From Euborellia annulipes (taxonomy: Eukaryota > Arthropoda > Insecta > Dermaptera > Anisolabididae), in the NCBI GenBank assembly GCA_023213315.1, contig JAKCPI010011536.1, positions 23,584-87,583 on the forward strand: a stretch of DNA of 64,000 nucleotides, given 5' to 3'. Each line of letters opens with the position of its first letter. Position 1 is the first letter of the stretch. Position numbers and translations under genes: made by a program. The notes under the pieces were generated by a model, which had not been told where the DNA came from, searched no databases, and saw only the letters and a list, made by a program, of their open reading frames with translations. Positions 11,106 to 22,488 of the stretch are shown here, piece after piece.

Positions 11106-11217
11106 TTTTAAATATGAAACGCACTCTAGATAAATATTTTTTTTTTTTTTTAAAGTGAAACTTTTATTATATCCTCTCAAAATTTTTGGCTCTTCTATCA
11201 GCATGTCGCGTTACAAG

Positions 11218-11256
11218 TGACGTCAAGAGCCCGTGAAGCTACAAGTCATGACGTCA
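11218..11256. promoter_or_regulatory. two CRE octamers in E1
   Basis: TGACGTCA occurs at 11218-11225 and 11249-11256, and at the matching places in the other E1 copy (49823-49830, 49853-49860). This is the full CREB/ATF site. Their conservation in both copies is visible; any binding is inference. Confidence 0.45.
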
Positions 11257-12204
11257 CAATCCGTGACGACATAAATAAGATTTTTTTTTTAATTTAACAG
11301 TTTTTATTTCATATTTCTTTTATACAATGTCTCGCACTTGGCGAATGTATTTTACATTTTTTGATATAAAGGCTTCGAGAGTATTTTATTTCCTCTTTTC
11401 CTTAGTCTTTTCAGTGTAATTTGGGCCAGTTTGATGGGTTACAGTTTACATTTTTAGGAAAAAAATTTTTTAAAAAAACCTAAAACATTTTTTTATAAAA
11501 AGAAGATAAAAGAACAGTTTTACTTTGTTTATAATGCCCAATCGCACCGCCCAATTTAAGTATGACTTAAAACTAAGTATCAACAACCTGGCAACGTTGT
11601 AAATTTTAGTAATATTCTGCTGATTTATTTTTTATTTAATAATATAAGACTTAAATGGTACTGTTATTTCTTAAAAGATATATATTTGGGGGTCCTGGCA
11701 TCTTAATTCTCGCCATTTGGGTCTTGAAACATTATTTTATTTTCCAATTATCTATATATATAATTCACTAATGTCCGTCTGTCTGTCTGTCTGTCCGTCT
11801 GTCACGCTCTATTTAGGCAACTTCCCGTTGGAATTTTGAAATGAAATTTTTTATGCATAAAGAGGACCTTCTCGGGATTACAGGAAAATTATTTTCATAC
11901 CGAAATTCCCATAACTTTTTGAGTTATTAATTTTTAAAGTTACGTTTTCTCCCATAGGAAATGTATCATCATACTTATTAATAATTGCCTTAAACCCGTG
12001 TCCGATGTGTGAAACAACCAATCAGGCCTCAGGGATAGCGCTGATTGGCGAAATACAGAGAGGGCGGAGCCGGAGAGGCAAATTCAAATTTTTTTTAACC
12101 AGGAGAGATATCAATTTGGTTTCTTCCCTAAAGCCTTCCCTTGATAAGAATCTAAATTCGTTGTTTCAGAGTTTTTTTTAAATTCGGCAGCCCCACCCCC
12201 CCCC

Positions 12205-13842
12205 AAATTTTTTAATTCTTCTTTATCTTCAAATATAAACATGCTTTTTGGATTTAAAATTCTTCAATGAATATCTATCAAGGGATTTAAAAGTTTAAAG
12301 ATTTATTGTGCAATTGCCCCCCCCCCCCCGAAATTTTTAATTCTTCTGTTTCTTCAAATATTAACATGCTTTTTTGGATTTAAAATTCTTGAATGAATAT
12401 CTATCAAGGGATTTAAAAGTTGAAAGATTTATTGTGCAATTGCCCCCCCCCCCCGAAATTTTTAATTCTTCTGTTTCTTCAAATATTAACATGCTTTTTT
12501 GGATTTAAAATTCTTGAATGAATATCTATCAAGGGATTTAAAAGTTTAAAGATTTATTGTGCAATTGCCCCCCCCCCCCCCGAAATTTTTAATTCTTCTG
12601 TTTCTTCAAATATAAACATGCTTTTTTTGATTTAAAATTCTTGAATGAATATCTATCAAGGGATTTAAAAGTTTAAATATTTTTTTGTGTAATTGCCCCC
12701 CCCCCCCCCGAAATTTTTAATTCTTCTGTTTCTTCAAATATTAACATGCTTTTTTGGATTTAAAATTCTTGAATGAATATCTATCAAGGGGTTTAAAAGT
12801 TGAAAGATTTTTTGTGTAATTGCCCCCCCCCCCCCGAAATTTTTAATTCTTCTGTTTCTTCAAATATAAACATGCTTTTTTGGATTTAAAATTCTTGAAT
12901 GAATATCTATCAAGGGATTTAAAAGTTTAAAGATTTATTGTGCAATTGCCCCCCCCCCCCCGAAATTTTTAATTCTTTTGTTTCTTCAAATATTAACATG
13001 CTTTTTTGGATTTAAAATTCTTGAATGAATATCTATCAAGGGGTTTAAAAGTTGAAAGATTTTTTGTGTAATTGCCCCCCCCCCCCCCGAAATTTTTAAT
13101 TCTTCTGTTTCTTCAAATATAAACATGCTTTTTTTGATTTAAAATTCTTGAATGAATATCTATCAAGGGATTTAAAAGTTTAAATATTTTTTGTGTAATT
13201 GCCCCCCCCCCCCCCGAAATTTTTAATTCTTCTGTTTCTTCAAATATTAACATGCTTTTTTGGATTTAAAATTCTTGAATGAATATCTATCAAGGGGTTT
13301 AAAAGTTGAAAGATTTTTTGTGTAATTGCCCCCCCCCCCCCGAAATTTTTAATTCTTCTGTTTCTTCAAATATAAACATGCTTTTTTGGATTTAAAATTC
13401 TTGAATGAATATCTATCAAGGGATTTAAAAGTTTAAAGATTTATTGTGCAATTGCCCCCCCCCCCCCCGAAATTTTTAATTCTTTTGTTTCTTCAAATAT
13501 TAACATGCTTTTTTGGATTTAAAATTCTTGAATGAATATCTATCAAGGGGTTTAAAAGTTGAAAGATTTTTTGTGTAATTGCCCCCCCCCCCCCGAAATT
13601 TTTAATTCTTCTGTTTCTTCAAATATAAACATGCTTTTTTTGATTTAAAATTCTTGAATGAATATCTATCAAGGGATTTAAAAGTTTAAATATTTTTTTG
13701 TGTAATTGCCCCCCCCCCGAAATTTTTAATTCTTCTGTTTTTTCAAATATTAACATGCTTTTTTGGATTTAAAATTCTTGAATGAATATCTATCAAGGGG
13801 TTTAAAAGTTTAAAGATTTATTGTGCAATTGCCCCACTCCCG
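12205..13842. repeat. 126-bp tandem array with higher-order structure, inside the Helitron
   Basis: Thirteen units start at 12205, 12330, 12455, 12582, 12710, 12836, 12962, 13089, 13216, 13342, 13469, 13595 and 13719 (spacing 123-128). Each unit has GAAATTTTTAATTCTT, AACATGCTTTTTT, AATATCTATCAAGGG and a C-run of about 8 to 14. Unit variants repeat with a period of four from 12582: C (TTTTTTTGATTT, AAATATTTTT), B (AAGGGGTTTAAAAGTTG), A (GATTTATTGTGC), B' (TTCTTTTGTTTC). This gives a higher-order unit of 506-507 bp, seen twice in full. Confidence 0.93.
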
Positions 13843-14280
13843 AAATTTTTATTTTAAAATTCTTGATTTTTTTTAATAGGTCCCTGTCCGCCTGATTTCA
13901 TTTGCATGCCCGTTGGCTCGAATCAGTTTATTAAAGGGAAATTTAGGCTTGCTTCTTGCCCGTAATTTTCTCATGGCCTTCAAAACCCAGAGGCCGGGCA
14001 GGGCGAATACTCAAACTTTAAACTTGATTCATTGTATTTTCATTTAGGCAAAAATAATATGGGCTTTAAAATTAAGAGAAAAACTACTGATCACGTATCG
14101 AGACGCCGCCCGCCAGGGCAAGTTGAGATGGGCGCGGCGAAGCCGCGCCTTTCTCAACTTGTAGAGAAATATTTATGTATTCTTTTCATTTGTGTATTCC
14201 ATGAATGTAAACAAATCCTCAAGCAGGCTCTGGATTGGAATAGGTAGTAATTCTTTTCTTTTCATTAGTAAGAAGCAAAG

Positions 14281-14603
14281 GCGAGGGTCCGCCGCAGGCG
14301 GGCCCGAGCCAGCTGTCGGGGGGTCCAGGGGGCGAAGCCCCCTCTCTAGATGCAAAGGCGGGCGCCTCGGGTTCTCATTATTAAGAAAAGGCGAGGGTCC
14401 GCCGCAGGCGGCCCGAGCCAGATGGCGGGGGGTCCAGGGGGCGAAGCCCCCCTGTATAGATGCAAAGGCGGGCACCACGGGTTCTCATAATTAAGAAAAG
14501 GCGAGGGTCCGCCGCAGGCGGCCCGAGCCAGCTGGAGGGGGGTCCAGGGGGGCGAAGCCCCCGGCTAGGCGCGAAGCTCGCCGAAGGCGGGCGACGCGGC
14601 TAG
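14281..14603 (+). repeat. three GC-rich 110-bp direct repeats at the Helitron 3' end
   Basis: GCGAGGGTCCGCCGCAGGCG starts units at 14281, 14391 and 14501. The third runs into the CTAG terminus. They contain strong hairpins (GGGGGCGAAGCCCCC type). The mosaic suggests stacked 3' ends, as occurs when Helitron termini are re-used. The ~100-residue frames on both strands here are shadows of the GC-rich repeat, not genes. Confidence 0.85.
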
Positions 14604-14728
14604 TTAAGTTAAGAAAACGCGATTTTAATACCCTTAATTGAATAATTTTCTGAAAATCTTCAGTTAAACGCCTACGATCCGAAAAAAAGTTTCACTTGCA
14701 TCGTGGTTTCATAAAACCACACAATGAT

Positions 14729-16667
14729 TTTGCTAGACTAGAGAGGAGCAAGTAGCCAAAGAAAAAACTCAAATTGGTATAATCAATATATAATTATATC
14801 ATTTGTATTATTTTTATTTCTTCTGCCCCCCCCCCCTCTCTCTCTCTCTCCAATGTTTTGATTATAATATCCGTAATCTTCGATAAAAAAAAATAACAAA
14901 TATAAAAACTTAGGGATGAAGAAGAAAGAATATTGGAGAGAAACTACAGTAATATTCGAAAAAGACGGTTTTATCTCATAAACTTGCAACTTTTTTTATA
15001 TTCATGGAGAATAAATTATCAATATTCTTTGATTTATATTTTTATTAAATGGAAAGAAAGAAAAAGTAAAGAGGAAATAGAGTAAAAAAAAAACTTTGTC
15101 TTCTGTCCCCACTTCTTTGTTTTTTTAATTGAAAATAAATCCCTAGATTTTATTTATTTGTACATTAATCCAAAAATTTATCTGAAAATGAAAAATAATC
15201 ATTTTCACACTCATATTTATTAATAATTCAAATTAAAAAATAAAGTTGTGAAAATACGAATAATAAATATAGTTGTCGTGTTTTTAATTTTAATTTACCT
15301 AATTATGACATGATAGTGAATAAATCAGTTAGTAGTCGATTTATAAAGATTTTCCGCTTGTAAATTTTGAAATAGTTCCTATCTAGTTAAATTTTATAGA
15401 TTAAATTTTATAGACAAATTAATGATGATTTAAATAAAAATATATCAAAATATTTAGGGACCTATTAAAAAAGATAATTGAGCATTTGACTACTATAAAT
15501 TATAAGTCCGAATCACTTATTTATTTCTCTATTTAACACCAATTAGATTGGCATTAGAATTTGGTTAAAATTTTATTTAAAAAATTCATATAGGCTAATA
15601 GAAAAAATAAAATTTTTTATTACAATTAAAAAGACAATTTATTCAAAATTTTAAGAAATTAGTAAATTTTGTAAATTTATTTCCCCCTCCCCCCTACCTC
15701 TGAACTTTGTATTTGTTTTTATTGCTTTTCTAAACTTTTCAAACAATTTATTTAAAATATTCTCTTACTTTAACAGCATTTTTAATTATATAATAATAAC
15801 ACGATTAAGTGTTTTTTTTTTCTATTTAATTTGATGTTTTATTATTTAACATTTTATTTTACTTTTATGTATGTTTATAATCAAATAACTTTATTTTTTT
15901 TTTATTTATTTATTTTTGAGAAATGGGTAAACTTGAAAAAAGCAGCCCTGTTAAAATTGTGTTAAAATTGAGAAGTGGGAAAATGAGAGTCGTTTCTGTT
16001 AAAGTTTCGCAGCGCTTGCTTGCTTTATTATATAACTTTAATATTACTTTGGCCCAAGAACAAGTTTATATGTTGTGGTCAACACTGAAGGGTCTCTGAT
16101 TAATCGATACGTATGAAATTTTCACCAGCCACCAGCCAGCCAACTTTTAATATGATTGGATGATTTTTTTTTTCTTTTTTAATGAATTTTTTAAAATATT
16201 ATCTTGAAAGTATATATATGGGTTGTCCTCCTTATCTTCTAACTTCTTCTTGACTTCTGGTTTCTTAATTAATTTTATTCATGCGCTTCTGATTTATAAT
16301 TCTAAGAGTTCTTAAATAACACCGACAAAAAAATAGTTAATAAATCATACCCCTATATAGGGTAAAATTTTCATGTTCATATTTAATAAAAAAAAAAGAG
16401 AATAAATAATTTTTTTTTTAAATAAATATTCATATGTGGAAATAATTTTAATATTAATAGCTATCAATAAATAACATTCATGTTTTGGGAATTAACAGAC
16501 TATTTTTTTAATTTTCCCTTTCTCCCATTTAGGGGTTTACAAAATTACTAAATTATCTTGTATCCATAGCAACCGGGGTCGGTTTCACACGATGATTTTT
16601 TGGTACACCCACCCAAGTTTCTGTCGTGCTTGAAATTGCTTCAGTTCATCTAACTTGGGGGCTGTTC
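14729..16667. other. AT-rich stretch, no gene seen
   Basis: AT-rich, with a C11(CT)n tract near 14826-14850. The less AT-rich part (about 15940-16100, with GAGAGTCGTTTCTGTTAAAG) appears unique in the window but has no frame or splice pair I trust. Confidence 0.45.
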
Positions 16668-16675
16668 CTCTATTC

Positions 16676-16830
16676 CAGCGGTTCCCAACCCGTGGGCCGC
16701 AGGCTGATTGGAACTAGGTCTAAGAAAAGAAAATTATATATAAAGATATCAAATTATATATATACACTTGGCCACAGCGTTTTTTTACGAAAAAACTGGA
16801 CCGCACATCAAAAAAGGTTGGGAATCACTG
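16676..16830. mobile_element. hAT MITE (CAGCGGTTCCCAACC family)
   Basis: TIRs CAGCGGTTCCCAACC and GGTTGGGAATCACTG flank 155 bp, with perfect 8-bp target duplications CTCTATTC at 16668-16675 and 16831-16838. GTGGGCCGCAGGCTGATTGG follows the left TIR, as in the partial copy at 43837. No coding capacity. Confidence 0.93.
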
Positions 16831-16838
16831 CTCTATTC

Positions 16839-19548
16839 CATTGGTAGGCCCAAGGGCGTCCGCAGGATTTTTTGCAGAGGGGGGCAAGACCGAAGGAAAA
16901 TTAATATAATGTTTGTTATTAACTACCTCGGTAGCAATTTAAAAATTGACCAACCTTTGTGATTAATGTTGTATATTAATCTCTGCCTTGTTTTTCATCA
17001 GCTTATAGACTAATACAAAATGACAATGTTTTTAAAAAGTCTTAAAATTTTCAAGAAAGTAAAAAATTCTTCTTTCTTGGCCTTTATAAATGATGGATAT
17101 CATAATGGGAACAAAAAAACGCTCAAATAAGTCTTGGTCACTAGGGAGTCCTATGATTATAATTCAAAGGACCTAAAAAATAAATATTCAATATTAAAAT
17201 ACCTTCAGGATTTCAATAGACTATTCTTATATTTTTTATTATTAACTTATAAATCGGTACTGGAGGTCAAATGTGGAAATAAAAAAAAAAACTTATAAAT
17301 CTAAATAATTCAAAATTCAATAAGAGAGAAAAATAAGTAGAGAAACGAGATAGATATTCGATTGAAATAGAAAAAGAAAGAAAAAAAAAATTGTTATTCT
17401 AGAAGAGTTACATTTTGATATTTGATCAAGTGACTGACCGTTGAGATCTCTTTTTCATTTATTAATGAATTTGATAAGTCAACAAGAATGGATGGTACGT
17501 GCCCTAAAAGATGCATTCCCTTCCTTTTCCTTGGTAGGGAAAAGGGAACGAATACTACTTTTCCATTTATATATCCAGAGAAAGAGACAGAAAGAGAGAG
17601 AAGCACGTCCGTATTGGATAGTAACCCCAGGAGCGGAGCTGAACCTCCCCCCTCCCACGGGTCCAGCCCAGCAACCCCGAAAAGGAATATGGCTTCTAAA
17701 AAAAAAAAAAAAAAGGAAAAGGGCGGCTTACGCGAGATAAACGAGATATTGGAAACCATGGTTTCTTATTATACGCCCGGCTTTTTTGGCTAAAACATAA
17801 GGATATAAATGGAAGAAGCCAAGCCACAAGGTGCCAAGATGAAATGATGTTTTCGGTTATAGAAGATGTAGTAAGTAGGTTTGAGGAGAAAAACGAAACA
17901 AATTTTTTGATGTCTTGCTTGTTTTGTATGTGTGCGTATCTATATATACAAATCGAAAAAAAAAATCTCAAAACTCTTATTGATATAAGCTCTAAGTAAT
18001 AAAACAACAAACAAGATAACAAAATGTTATTATTATTATTATTATATACAACGTATATATAGATTTTTTTCAATTTGAAAAAGACAACAGCAAAATCTCT
18101 TTATGTGATTTTAACATTTTTTTTGTTTTCTTAAACTTAGAAGATGTAATTTTTTTTCTCCCCCTTATTTGAGATTTACTTGTTTAAATTAGAGTCAAAT
18201 TATAAACTTTTAGATTGAATAAGGAGATTGAGAATATATTAGATTGGTTAAAAAAATTATCCTTGGTGAAAATAAAATTATTTGGCAGATCTGGATTTAT
18301 TTTTTAATTAATTAAAAGAAATTTAAACTCTAGATAAGATGTCGAAAAGATTTTTTTTTTCTTTATTAAGGTAGGCCATCCCTTGCCATACAATAAGTAC
18401 TTTTATAAAATACATAAATATCTAAAAATACAGCGTAACTTCAAAAGAAAAAATAATAAAAATACAATATGGAAAAAAATTAAAAACACTAACAATACAA
18501 TATTTAAAAAAAATAATAATAAAATAACAATACAATATTAAATCAAAATAAAAACAATAACAATACAATATTAAAGCAATACCAAAACAAAAGGAAAATA
18601 TTACCAAACAAGTGTATAATAAATTCATACTTTCAGATTGCAGAGTGTGAGGAATTTTGAAACGCTTTTGATGGGGGGTTTAGGGCCGAAAAGATTTAAA
18701 AAAAATTTTAGAAAATAAGACATTTTAAATATTTTGTTGAAAACAATACAAAAAAGTAAAATCTATCGGAATAAAGACTGAGAAATTTGAATACCTGGTT
18801 CTATTTATCATATAGTTTTGTTCAAAGTTGGAATGAGTAAATACACGACTAGTCCTATATTTATTTTTATATTTAAAAGACAATTTTGAAGTTTAGTAGG
18901 TTTTCAGGTCATTTGTCGAAATATGCAAATGATTTGTTTTATTACTAAATGATGATGCCCTTTCCACCCTCTAATAGGTTAATAAAATCAACCACCCCTG
19001 AGTTCCAGTTTCATCCCCTGCGATAACTCACAAGTCGGTCACTAAAAAGACGTCTAAAATCAACGGGGGCTTTCCCCAAGAGCTCGTCTTTGACATCTTA
19101 AGTATTCTCGATATTTACATAATATTGCCTAACAGTATCACAACTGTCTACTCACTTTTATACGAAAAAAAAATAACAAAACAGAATTTTTTAGATAATT
19201 GTAAATAATTTTATTTTTTTTTTTTTTTTTATAGGGCTATAAAAGTGAATTCGCAGAAGAACAAAATGGATATCGACTAAAATTCAAAATAATAGACAGA
19301 AATTTTTGAATGAATCAAAAAGATTATTGAAATTTTTAAAGCCTCCAACATATCAATATATCGATCCATTGATTACTAAATAAAAAATAATTTTAAAAAT
19401 ACAATCTAATTTTTTTGAATTAGGCTAATATTTTTTTTTTTTTGCTCTGAATCTTAGCACAAAGTTAGAAGTTTAATTTAGAAATAAACATGCAATTTAT
19501 TTTGAGAGAAATGAGAGAGAAAAAAATTTTAGAATAAAAATAAAACTA
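16839..19548. other. mixed AT-rich stretch, no gene assigned
   Basis: Near 16851-16890 lies a lone hAT-like end (AGGGCGTCCGCAGG, GAGGGGGGCAAGACC). Between 17400 and 17880 is a less AT-rich, apparently unique stretch with overlapping frames of 99-125 residues on both strands. These are compositionally biased (poly-lysine and poly-phenylalanine from an A-run at 17697-17715) and mutually exclusive, so I do not call them. An (ACAATA)-rich region lies at 18480-18580. Confidence 0.4.
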
Positions 19549-19812
19549 CAGTAGAATCTCGCTTTTAACGAGCACCTCTCATAACGAGTAATTCGCATAA
19601 CGAGCAAAACAAATTGTAAAAGAATGACTTGCTTAACGAGCGACGTCTCGAATGGCGAGGAAAACTGAAGTTTCGGATTGTGAGCATGTTATATCAGTCT
19701 GTGACATGGGTGGGACAGTTTTATGGGAAGAATGTCATTGTTTCGCATAACGAGTGTTTCGCTACGAGTATGATTCGGGAACGCATTATGCTCGTTAAGT
19801 GAGGCTCCAATG
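19549..19812. mobile_element. pogo/Tigger-like MITE
   Basis: The left end CAGTAGAATCTCGCTTTTAA and the complement of the right end (CATTGGAGCCTCACTTAACG) are TIRs, flanked by TA on both sides (19547-19548, 19813-19814). ATAACGAG and TTAACGAG words repeat through the 264 bp. This is the pattern of pogo-type Tc1/mariner MITEs. No transposase frame. Confidence 0.85.
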
Positions 19813-19814
19813 TA

Positions 19815-21028
19815 TATAGAATCAGCTTCCCGGTAGAGGGCTTAGTGATTTTTCTGCTTCATCCCTAAATCCTTAATTTCATTAGTTTTCTAGTTCGAAA
19901 ACTGATAAATGTAAAAGAAATTCTGAAGCACCAATATGTCTATTCTTGTTAAAAATATAAACTTTTTTATTTGGAGGGGGAGGGGGAGGCGTATCAATAT
20001 AGAGGCCCCGCAAATAACTCGCCGGCTTTGATTAGAATACACAAAGACCGAAAAATATTTATTTATTTAATTTGTAATTTAAAGTATATTAAAAAATTAA
20101 TTATGTTTATGTTCATAAATAACAAGGTAAAACATTTTAATGAAATGTTAATTAGTGTTAATTTTGAAAGATGCTAATTAGTTAAGGTAAGATGTAATTA
20201 ACTAAAATAATTAAGAATTACTGAATATCTGCAGATAACAAACATTCCTTTGTATATTACTAATTTAGAATGTTTAAAAAAAAACTTTTTTTTTAATTCA
20301 ATTGAAAAATTTTTCAAAATTTATTTTGTTGGCCTTCAAACAACATTTCTATCTTGCAATTTAAATAAATCAAAAATTAAATAATAAAAATATGTGAACA
20401 AAAACAAATTTAAATGAAATCTTTTTATACCTAAAAAAGAAAAATTAATATGCGTTTAGTTTGCATAAAACAAATGAAATATGATTTTATTTCATTAAAT
20501 TGAATAAAAAAAAAAAATTTATTTGTTGCGAACATCGCCAACAAATTTGAATAAAATAAAAATGTATGTCACTTTAAATTAAAAAAAAAAAAAAGTACAA
20601 TTTGCCAAATTTGCTAACCAAATTTTAAAGAAATAGATAGTATCAACAAAGAAGTGACTTTATTTATTTTAATTATAGACATAAATGTCCAATTTATAAT
20701 AATGAATCACATAAATTTCATAAACGTCACAAATCATTTGACTTTGTTATAAATCAGGGAAAGAAGGAATATAGGTGTCTTTAATGTTTTTTATTTACTA
20801 ATAAAAAAAAAAAAATAAAGAAGCTATTAGATAAAATGACAGAAAGAAAAATATAAAAGGTATTTAAAGTTGTGTACTGTGTCTTTTATTTACATAAAAA
20901 CAAGTTCACTTGATGTCCTTCATGCGTACCTGACAACGAGAAGTCAATCCAAAAGTAATTTAAATATTTTTTTAAAATAAATTCTATAAATTTATATATA
21001 TAATTCTAAAAAAATATGGACTATGTTA
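19815..21028. other. AT-rich stretch, no gene seen
   Basis: AT-rich. The 68-residue frame starting at 19971 begins in a GGAGGGGGAGGGGGAGG run and continues into AT-rich DNA; no gene support. Several long A-runs. Confidence 0.5.
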
Positions 21029-21256
21029 TGCACGAAGGAACCAAGCGCCATTAACCTAATTCTGAGATAAAGGGCATTTCATTTGCACAATTGTAAACAA
21101 ACCCAATGGCAATAATGAATGTTTTTCTTGTTTTATACAAAAAAAATGAACAGAGTAATAATGTTGCGATTTAAATAAAAAAGTAGATCTTCTTTTTCTC
21201 TACAAGATGGCGGTTTTATCTCAATTTCGATCATAAAGGTGCTTGGCTCCTTCATA
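21029..21256. mobile_element. TIR element (MITE), GAAGGARCCAAGC ends
   Basis: Left end TGCACGAAGGAACCAAGCGCC (first 20: TGCACGAAGGAACCAAGCGC) and the complement of the right end (TATGAAGGAGCCAAGCACC) are TIRs about 230 bp apart. Interior AT-rich with ATGGCGGTTTTATCTC near the right end. The TA next to both ends may be the target duplication. Superfamily uncertain. Confidence 0.55.
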
Positions 21257-21761
21257 TAGTAATTTAATCATTTTTCTTTATTAAAGGCTCATATCTCGTT
21301 CGATGCTCTGTCCTGGGTTTCTAATTAAAATCTCGGTATTTTAATTGTTTTTATTTTAAAAATTTTTGAAACGGGCTCTTCATTTATCCTACGTTGGTAA
21401 TTTTTGTTCAGTATAAGATAGCCCATTGAGTGAAAAATTATTTTCATAAACAATCAAATTTTTTACGTCTACTAGTTACAAATTTAACAGCAGGACAAAT
21501 TTTCTTTGCGTTTCGGCTTTTAATTTAATAGAGCATCGATCATTGTAATTTTTAAATAAAGTAAGCGCAGAGACTTTTCTTCTATAAATATTATTTCACT
21601 AAAAATTAATTGATGAAGAATAAATAAAATGATTTAAAAAAAAAATCCGTAAAATACAGGCTGAATTATTTATTTTTTGAATTTGACACGAGTCGGATAG
21701 AAAACGATTCTATTAAATGTATAAGTTATAGGTATAAATAAAGATTTTTTCAAATCCCCTC

Positions 21762-22035
21762 TCCCGTGGCCGAGAGGTTAGAAATGTGGACACTTCTCAA
21801 TATTGATAACCTAAAAGCCAACGGGAGAGGCAAAGGCAGTCCGATGAATTTATTTAAATCATTTGGATAACAAATGGTATAAATAAATATGCCGGATTCC
21901 AATATATATCGTAATTAATATTTAAGTATGCGCATTGACCCATTGAGTCAAGTGGTCGTGAATAATGTCTCGATATTATATTTATCGTTTAAAGTTTAAA
22001 TAGCCTAAGATGTCGAAAAGACTTAAAAAAAAAAA
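21762..22035 (+). mobile_element. SINE related to SINE-A, with a 51-bp internal insert
   Basis: The head CCCGTGGCCGAGAGGTTAG looks like the start of a Ser/Leu-type tRNA. It then joins the SINE-A body (GCAGTCCGATGAATTTATTT, ATTTGGATAACAAATGG, AATATGCCGGATTCC) and its 3' part (TAGCCTAAGATGTCGAAAAG) with an A-tail. Between them sits a 51-bp block (21927-21977) that is not in other SINE-A copies but recurs at 22438-22488. A clear B box is lost. Confidence 0.7.
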
Positions 22036-22437
22036 AAATTCATTCAATTTTACTTTTTTAAATTTCAATTATCTTTTTCATATAGGCTTATAAGATAATA
22101 AGACACCGTTTAGGTTACTATGTAGACTACTATTAATACAAATTTGAAACGAGTTGAAACGTAGATGTTGATTGAATTTACACCTTAATTTTTCCTGGCT
22201 ATATCATTAAATTAGATGTGGTATAAATAAAAATTGATATAGAAATCTATTTTATTGGAATTGAGTTGTATCTATTTTTTTGTGTGTTATTAAATTCTGA
22301 TTAAATATATTTATCTGATTGAATAGATACATACAAAGTCTTTATTAAATAGAAACTGATGTAAATAAGTAAGAGAGAAGGAGTAAATGGTAGAAGGAAA
22401 ATGAGAGAGGGTAAAAGAGGAGGCAAGTATGTGCTTG

Positions 22438-22488
22438 TATGCGAATTGACCCATTGAGTCAAGTGGTCGTGAATAATGTCTCGATATT
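22438..22488 (+). repeat. 51-bp block duplicated inside the nearby SINE
   Basis: Same 51 bases as 21927-21977 with one difference (GCGAATTGACC here, GCGCATTGACC there). Flanks differ at both places, and the spacing is 511 bp. Here it sits in apparently unique sequence, so this is probably the source. Confidence 0.85.

Larger units (their letters stand above)
11751..14603 (+). mobile_element. Non-autonomous Helitron inserted in E1
   Basis: 5' end TCTATATATATAATTCACTA followed by GTCCGTCTGTCTG. The 3' end is CTAG (14600-14603), preceded by a CTCGCC-gaa-GGCGGG hairpin. Insertion is between A (11750) and T (14604) with no target duplication, as Helitrons do. Joining the flanks gives CCAATTATTAAGTTAAG, exactly the uninterrupted sequence in E1 copy 2 at 50065-50081. 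The interior has a 126-bp tandem array and a GC-rich 3' block and no Rep or helicase frame. A second Helitron 5' end lies at 43436-43572. Confidence 0.93.
11150..14728. mobile_element. E1 TIR element, copy 1, split by a Helitron
   Basis: TIRs are AAGTGAAACTTTT (11153) and AAAAAGTTTCACTT (about 14687), followed by a hairpin CATCGTGGTTT/AAACCACAC. E1 sequence is 11150-11750 plus 14604-14728. The second copy at 49752-50205 shares both ends. The left part carries two TGACGTCA octamers and repeated GTGACG words. No transposase recognised, so non-autonomous. Confidence 0.8.

Noticed and set aside
10516..11115. SINE-A copies 1 and 2 as one palindromic element
   Set aside because: Each has its own distinct perfect target duplication (AAGCTAAA and TTTTAAATAT), so they are independent insertions that happen to face each other.
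12205..13842. CRISPR-like array (regular units with constant and variable parts)
   Set aside because: Units are ~126 bp and similar throughout, with no unique spacers. The context is eukaryotic and inside a Helitron; it is a tandem satellite with higher-order structure.
14173..14494. Overlapping ~100-residue frames on both strands
   Set aside because: They lie in the GC-rich direct repeats of the Helitron 3' end, where stops are rare by composition. The frames are mirror images of repeat units and lack promoter or splice signals.
17394..18073. Several frames of 99-125 residues on both strands
   Set aside because: They overlap in conflicting frames, contain poly-Lys, poly-Phe and poly-Asn from A, T and ATT repeats, and have no recognisable domain.
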